A stretch of DNA of 9,152 bases. It comes from Desulfobacterales bacterium (GTDB taxonomy: Bacteria > Desulfobacterota > Desulfobacteria > Desulfobacterales > RPRI01). Positions 6,136 to 9,152 of the stretch are shown here, one piece after another. Every line of letters begins with the position of its first letter. The first letter of the stretch is position 1. The DNA is taken from NCBI GenBank assembly GCA_020052975.1, contig JAGVOC010000488.1:1-9152 (forward strand), in the 5' to 3' direction. A program made the position numbers and the translations under genes. Under the pieces are notes generated by a model. That model had not been told where the DNA came from. It ran no database searches and was given only the letters and a program-made list of their open reading frames with translations.

Positions 6136-6535
6136 TGTTTGGTTTGGCGGTTTTGAGGTCGAAATAAAACTCCACGTCATCTTTGGAAATTAAAAATAGA
6201 TCAACACGCGGCCTTTTCACTGTTTTGATTGTGCCAGTGTTGGCAACTTTTCGGATGCGTTCAATCTCCGCAACTTTGTCCGGCTTGTGGCTGCTGGTTG
6301 TCAACTCGTCAATGATATTTTGGATTTCAGCCTGCGCCCCAGTGCTGACCTTCAAGTTCAAATCCTTGTATTGCGCCTCAGCGTGTTTGAAATGTGGCTT
6401 GGCAAGAATTTCGCCTACCTCTTCAAAGACGGAAGTTCCGAGCGTCGTGTTTATGGACTGAACGAAGGAAAACAACGCCATGCGGTCTTTGCCGAGCAGC
6501 CGCGTGTGAAACGGCAGGTCATTAATTTGTCGAAG
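6107..6535 (-). pseudogene. TdeIII-family type II restriction endonuclease fragment
   Basis: The open frame keeps the central part of a TdeIII-like restriction enzyme. It reads DLPFHTRLLGKDRMALFSF, then SINTTLGTSVFEEVGEILA, EIQNIIDELTT, and the catalytic core VDLFLISKDDVEFYFDLKTA. Counting from ATG 6481, the PD-(D/E)XK residues are D94 and D108-x-K110. Both ends are damaged. The conserved block DLPFHTRLLGKDR lies upstream of the only ATG, and the frame is closed by TAG at 6536-6538. The C-terminal half is missing: after KTAKPN (about codon 115) the reading continues into the 46-bp repeat as RGSIRDVHK and stops. Family members that I recall are roughly twice as long. It overlaps the end of the zinc-ribbon gene by 14 bases. 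An activity-dead relic is the likeliest reading. A residual protein from ATG 6481 (124 residues) is possible. Confidence 0.75.
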
Positions 6536-6719
6536 CTATGGCAACAAACGGAAAAAATTCCTTGTAAGGAATATCACACTCGCACTTTCGGCAAATGTAA
6601 CAGGCAACATTCCGAACTTCGGATTTGATAAATATTCCACTGCCGTCAACAATGTCAATAGCAGTTTCAAACACTTCAAGAAACTCTTCATTGTTTCCGC
6701 ATTTGCATTGATAGGCCAT
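6522..6719 (-). CDS. Small zinc-ribbon protein, unknown function
   Basis: This is a 65-residue protein with paired cysteine knuckles, C5-x-C7 near the N-terminus (MAYQCKCGNN) and C40, C43, C46 and C48 in NVACYICRKCECD. That arrangement suggests one zinc-ribbon-type metal site, with an acidic linker between the knuckles. I do not recognise the family. The start is well supported. ATG 6719 lies 2 bases after the nuclease stop (6724-6722), and GGAG inside the nuclease 3' end acts as the ribosome binding site, so the two genes are very probably translationally linked. Its 3' end runs into the damaged start of the TdeIII fragment, and the last few residues (IASTN) may be a product of that rearrangement. 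A role as an accessory subunit or DNA-contacting partner of the neighbouring nuclease is possible but is inference only. Confidence 0.65.
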   Translation of the reverse strand: MAYQCKCGNNEEFLEVFETAIDIVDGSGIFIKSEVRNVACYICRKCECDIPYKEFFPFVAIASTN

Positions 6720-6721
6720 AA

Positions 6722-7639
6722 CTAAACTCCAATCTGCTGACGCAAATCACGCAACCGACCCTCAGCCATGTAAAGCACGCCAACGGCTTCCGGCAGCACG
6801 TTTCTAAATCGGTCTTTGATTTCTGGTTGAGTTTCCACAACTTGGTTGTATCTCTTCAGCTCGTTTGAAATGATGACGAGTGGCGTGTTGTATTCACGCA
6901 GAGTTGCAAGTCTGCCAGCTCCAGACCAAACGCCCGTGGAAAGTTCTACCTCGAATGCACGTTCTGGATAGAACTGCTTTCCGGCTTCACGAAACCAAAT
7001 CACATCAATGTTTCTGAGTGAGTCATAATTTGCATATTGAAGTTCAGGGCATTTCTCCAGTTTGGCAATTTCGCCAAGCTCTATCTGGTTAAACTTTTTT
7101 GACTTGTTTGGGCAGTAGGTTGAAAAGCCGCGAATGTTTCCAATCTCCAGCAACCGGCCTTGCAATACAGTGTGAAAACTTTGTTCGACGGAAGTTTGTT
7201 CGGCGGATTTCTCAGTCACAGCTAAGAGTGTGTCCCAGCGGTTCAGAAAATCACGAAGCGAAAAGCGGTTGTTTCGTCCCTTCAACGCAAGCTCAAGTTC
7301 CTTCTTGATGACTATTTTGAATTCGCCATTGCGGTCGTGGCTCATTTCCGGCAGCCACTTTACGAACAACTGCATCGGAATAATCAGAGTGTTGTCCACC
7401 GAGCCGCAGACAAATGCGATGAAGGAATTCTCAAGGTTTGCAACTTCTTCGGCGTTGATATAATTCAAACCAAAGAAATACTTGCCGGTGTCTGCGGCCA
7501 CTCTCACCAAGATGTTGGCGTTCTTAATACGAAATGCGTGGCAGCGCAAAATGCGAATTGGCTCAATGTCGCCAGCAAATTTCTTTGCTTCCGCAAGAAA
7601 ACAGTCAAGCAGACGTTTGGCTTCCGCGCTTTGATTCAT
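6722..7639 (-). CDS. Probable PD-(D/E)XK restriction-type endonuclease (E-x-E variant)
   Basis: This is a 305-residue protein. The C-terminal third has the pattern of a PD-(D/E)XK nuclease core: an acidic residue D212 in NIDVIWF, followed about 18 residues later by RAFEVELSTGVWSGAGRL, giving E230-x-E232 where most relatives have (D/E)-x-K. An E-x-E site is known from BamHI, so this need not mean inactivity. The next strand reads TPLVIISNE, as expected after the core. The N-terminal half (about 20-140, with KYFFGLNYINAEEV, FIAFVCGS and LIIPMQLFVKWL) looks like a separate alpha/beta module, perhaps the DNA-recognition part (inference). I chose ATG 7639 (weak GGA before it). The longer frame back to 7756 would overlap the previous gene and adds a basic, unconvincing leader. 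It sits in an operon-like row between the 98-residue gene (38 bases away) and the zinc-ribbon gene (2 bases away). The exact family and target site are unknown. Confidence 0.65.
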   Translation of the reverse strand: MNQSAEAKRLLDCFLAEAKKFAGDIEPIRILRCHAFRIKNANILVRVAADTGKYFFGLNYINAEEVANLENSFIAFVCGSVDNTLIIPMQLFVKWLPEMSHDRNGEFKIVIKKELELALKGRNNRFSLRDFLNRWDTLLAVTEKSAEQTSVEQSFHTVLQGRLLEIGNIRGFSTYCPNKSKKFNQIELGEIAKLEKCPELQYANYDSLRNIDVIWFREAGKQFYPERAFEVELSTGVWSGAGRLATLREYNTPLVIISNELKRYNQVVETQPEIKDRFRNVLPEAVGVLYMAEGRLRDLRQQIGV

Positions 7640-7677
7640 AGCTTTGTCCGATCGAATTATATTATATTTTAACTTTT

Positions 7678-7974
7678 TCAGCGAAGTCCAATTCCAATCT
7701 CGTGATCGTCCCGCTCTTCTGAAAAATCTTTTACAATGTCTTTCAAAGTTCGCCATGTCATTTCATGTAACTCATCAGAATCTCCGAAGATTTGAAATCG
7801 TTTTAGAATGTCGTCCTTTTCTGAATCTGATAATTCCTGTGGATAGATTTTGTGTTGTGCGATTAACTCCATATGTGCAGTTTCAACTTCGTCACGAGTC
7901 CAGACTCGCACGGCGTATGTTTCATTTGTTCCTCGTCGCTGAACGTATTTAAGAATCTCTTTGTTCGTCATCAT
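7678..7974 (-). CDS. Hypothetical acidic 98-residue protein
   Basis: I do not recognise this protein. It begins MMTNKEILKYVQRRGTNETY, is rich in D and E (for example SDSEKDDILKRF and KDFSEERDDHEIG), and should be mainly helical. It has no cysteine pairs, signal peptide or membrane segment. The AAAGG ribbon at about 7981-7985 gives a good ribosome binding site for ATG 7974 or for ATG 7971, so it is a real translated gene rather than noise. It starts 21 bases after the methyltransferase stop and in the same reading frame, so a single base change removing that TGA would fuse the two. Position between a methyltransferase half and a nuclease suggests an R-M accessory or regulator, but nothing in the sequence proves it. 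Confidence 0.6.
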   Translation of the reverse strand: MMTNKEILKYVQRRGTNETYAVRVWTRDEVETAHMELIAQHKIYPQELSDSEKDDILKRFQIFGDSDELHEMTWRTLKDIVKDFSEERDDHEIGIGLR

Positions 7975-7995
7975 ACCAATCCTTTGTCGAGTTGC

Positions 7996-8823
7996 TCATT
8001 CGGAGAGTGACCAAGTTCGCAAATACTCGCTTTTACATTCAGCCAGCAATCCATCCTTCAACTTGTCGAGCCGGTCTTCCGGGAAAAGCTCAAGAGTCGA
8101 ATCATTTTTTGTGTGCAATCGGTTGCTGAATCTTTGCACACGGGATTCGACTTCTAAAACTTCCTTGTGAGCGAGCGCGATGTCATAACGCCCCAATTTT
8201 ACTTTGGCGATGTGGCAGTTGAATTCAGAAACATCAACACCAATAGAAGCCATGCCCATTTCGTTTGCTTGCACGAGGGTTGTGCCGCTGCCCATGAACG
8301 GGTCGAGAATCCAATTGCCTTTTTTGAAATAACGCTGCAAAAACCATTCAACGAGTTGCGGAATGAATTTGCCTAGATATGGATGCAGGCGATTGACATG
8401 TTTGGTGCGTTCGCGCTCGGCCAAATCGTAAAATCCAAGTTCAGGGTGTAGCCCAGCATGATGGTGTTTTTCGTCACGTTGTGAAACAAGATGGAGAAAC
8501 GCGCGGAGTTCTTTGAGCGATACTCGGAGTTCTCCGTTTACAGCTCGATTTACTGGTTTGCCCTCGATGTCCAGCTTGGCAATTCGATCGCGCTGGATAT
8601 AGTCGCGGATGTTGTGCGTCGTTTTGCCGGTGATACGTGCCGCTTCTTCAAGTGTGACCAAATCGTGATTGTTGACGACATATGCAACGGTATCTTCACA
8701 AAGAACAAGCTTTGTTTTCGAGCGGGTAGTTTTATTAACCTTAAAACTGATTGCCGATTTGGAAGAAGGTTTAATTTTCCTTTTTTTTTCTTTACTTGGT
8801 GTTGGATGCTTAATTTTTGTCAT
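7996..8823 (-). CDS. DNA methyltransferase N-terminal half lacking the catalytic (D/N/S)PPY motif
   Basis: This is a 275-residue protein. Residues 1-38 are very basic. Residues 55-85 (LVTLEEAARITGKTTHNIRDYI) look like a MerR/excisionase-type helix-turn-helix. RLHPYLGKFIPQLVEWFL (146-162) is the usual lead-in, and DPFMGSGTT (174-182) with SIGVDVSEFN (193-202) forms the SAM-binding motifs I and II of an amino-methyltransferase (N6-adenine or N4-cytosine). In relatives that I recall, several hundred residues follow, including the target domain and motif IV (D/N/S)PPY. Here the frame ends at SEYLRTWSLSE and no PPY-bearing frame follows in the window, so on its own it should bind SAM but not methylate. 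It is either truncated or one half of a split enzyme. The start ATG 8823 has no ribosome binding site, but a TATAAT lies 4 bases upstream. It is the first gene of the minus-strand R-M row. Confidence 0.8.
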   Translation of the reverse strand: MTKIKHPTPSKEKKRKIKPSSKSAISFKVNKTTRSKTKLVLCEDTVAYVVNNHDLVTLEEAARITGKTTHNIRDYIQRDRIAKLDIEGKPVNRAVNGELRVSLKELRAFLHLVSQRDEKHHHAGLHPELGFYDLAERERTKHVNRLHPYLGKFIPQLVEWFLQRYFKKGNWILDPFMGSGTTLVQANEMGMASIGVDVSEFNCHIAKVKLGRYDIALAHKEVLEVESRVQRFSNRLHTKNDSTLELFPEDRLDKLKDGLLAECKSEYLRTWSLSE

Positions 8824-8827
8824 GGTT

Positions 8828-8833
8828 ATTATA
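8828..8833 (-). promoter_or_regulatory. TATAAT box abutting the methyltransferase start
   Basis: A perfect TATAAT on the minus strand ends 4 bases before the ATG at 8823, where no ribosome binding site exists. If it is a real -10 box, transcription would begin at or next to the ATG and give a leaderless mRNA, a mode known for several R-M regulatory genes. No -35 box is visible at 17-18 bases upstream, so this is a weak candidate compared with the promoter at 8962-8991. Confidence 0.2.
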
Positions 8834-8947
8834 GTACATGAAATATATTTTTATGTGGACTCGTAAGGTTTAAATAAATTTGCACATTGCCTATTCAAAT
8901 GAGTTATTAATCAGTTAGCAATTACCGTCATCAGATGAGGTATTGTT

Positions 8948-8998
8948 TTTTCAATTGGGAAAACATAGGACGAGATGGACTTGTATGTCAATTGAAAA
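8948..8998. promoter_or_regulatory. 10-bp inverted repeat bracketing the R-M promoter (possible operator)
   Basis: TTTTCAATTG (8948-8957) and CAATTGAAAA (8989-8998) are perfect inverted copies 31 bases apart. On the minus strand the second arm overlaps the -35 box and the first lies at about the transcription start, so a dimeric or looping repressor could cover the promoter. Arm centres are 41 bases apart, close to four helical turns. AT-rich sequence makes chance arms possible. Confidence 0.35.
8962..8991 (-). promoter_or_regulatory. Predicted sigma70-type promoter for the R-M gene row
   Basis: On the minus strand a perfect TTGACA (8991-8986) is followed after 18 bases by TATGTT (8967-8962). 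Transcription would start at about 8955 and leave a leader of roughly 130 bases before the methyltransferase ATG at 8823. It is the best -35/-10 pair upstream of the row, and no other promoter-like site is evident between the five minus-strand genes, so one transcript for all is plausible. Confidence 0.4.
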
Positions 8999-9152
8999 CT
9001 ATCTGTAAAATATGGATATACTATTCTGATAATGGAATAAAATAATATATTAAATCACTGCTGTCCCAACGTTGATTTTTGATGGTAGTGTAACACTTTA
9101 AAATATAAACATTTATAGCGAAAAATGGCATTTATCGATTTGAAATTTTATC

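Larger units (their letters stand above)
8824..9152. other. AT-rich non-coding region upstream of the R-M row
   Basis: No credible reading frame is seen on either strand in these 329 bases. They hold the candidate promoter and inverted repeat described separately (8948-8998), plus trivial short palindromes near the right edge (CAACGTTG at 9067-9074, AGTGTAACACT at 9087-9097). High AT content and absence of genes fit the edge of an acquired island. Confidence 0.6.

Noticed and set aside
6570..6585. DIPY in the zinc-ribbon protein (CECDIPYKEFF) as a missing methyltransferase motif IV
   Set aside because: It follows directly on the cysteine knuckle of a 65-residue protein with no methyltransferase fold; a four-residue resemblance is not evidence.
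6183..6628. Plus-strand open frames opposite the TdeIII fragment (6183-6461 and 6287-6628)
   Set aside because: They are antisense to a frame with clear restriction-enzyme motifs and their translations resemble no protein.
7640..7756. Upstream extension of the nuclease to ATG 7756
   Set aside because: It would overlap the 98-residue gene by 79 bases and adds a basic leader with no domain character; ATG 7639 is simpler.
7099..7952. Plus-strand open frames opposite the nuclease and the 98-residue gene
   Set aside because: Shadows of the minus-strand genes, with no ribosome binding sites or recognisable motifs.
9067..9097. Short palindromes CAACGTTG and AGTGTAACACT near the right edge as operators
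   Set aside because: Too short and too close to the edge to separate from chance, with no gene seen to control.

Overview
The window looks like a chromosomal stretch from an anaerobic bacterium, most likely a Desulfobacterota (deltaproteobacterial) sulfate-reducer-like organism. That is an inference from a tungsten/ferredoxin-type aldehyde oxidoreductase, the style of the housekeeping proteins, and intergenic 'accagaaacc'-type repeats that I associate with this group. No rRNA or tRNA is present to settle it.

Left half (1-4524), stable chromosome. The 5' part of an aldehyde ferredoxin oxidoreductase gene runs off the left edge on the minus strand. It is divergent from an exonuclease III gene (xth, TTG start). 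A 275-bp repeat-bearing intergenic region follows, then serC (serine biosynthesis, minus strand), divergent from hisD (histidine biosynthesis, plus strand). All four are well conserved, with their catalytic residues visible.

Middle (4525-6135), a scrambled accessory segment. A small DUF2283-type gene and a RhuM-family gene lie on the minus strand. The RhuM gene appears to have lost about 100 central codons in frame. About 95-bp direct repeats (4795-4890 and 5996-6089) flank RhuM, and the right copy carries an exact 46-bp tandem duplication. Between the repeats lie a perfect 36-bp palindrome and a 34-codon remnant resembling the C-terminus of a type III-like DNA methyltransferase.

Right half (6136-9152), a decayed or rearranged restriction-modification (R-M) island on the minus strand. 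In transcription order it holds: (i) a DNA methyltransferase N-terminal half with an SAM-binding motif but no catalytic (D/N/S)PPY motif; (ii) an unrecognised acidic 98-residue protein; (iii) a probable PD-(D/E)XK nuclease with an E-x-E active-site variant; (iv) a 65-residue zinc-ribbon protein; (v) a TdeIII-family restriction endonuclease fragment that keeps its catalytic core but is cut off exactly where the 46-bp repeat begins. A plausible promoter with a 10-bp inverted repeat around it lies upstream (8948-8998) in an AT-rich region without genes.

The most interesting questions are whether the half-methyltransferase, 98-residue protein, E-x-E nuclease and zinc-ribbon protein form a working, undescribed unit or are R-M wreckage, and what the repeats that end the TdeIII gene are.
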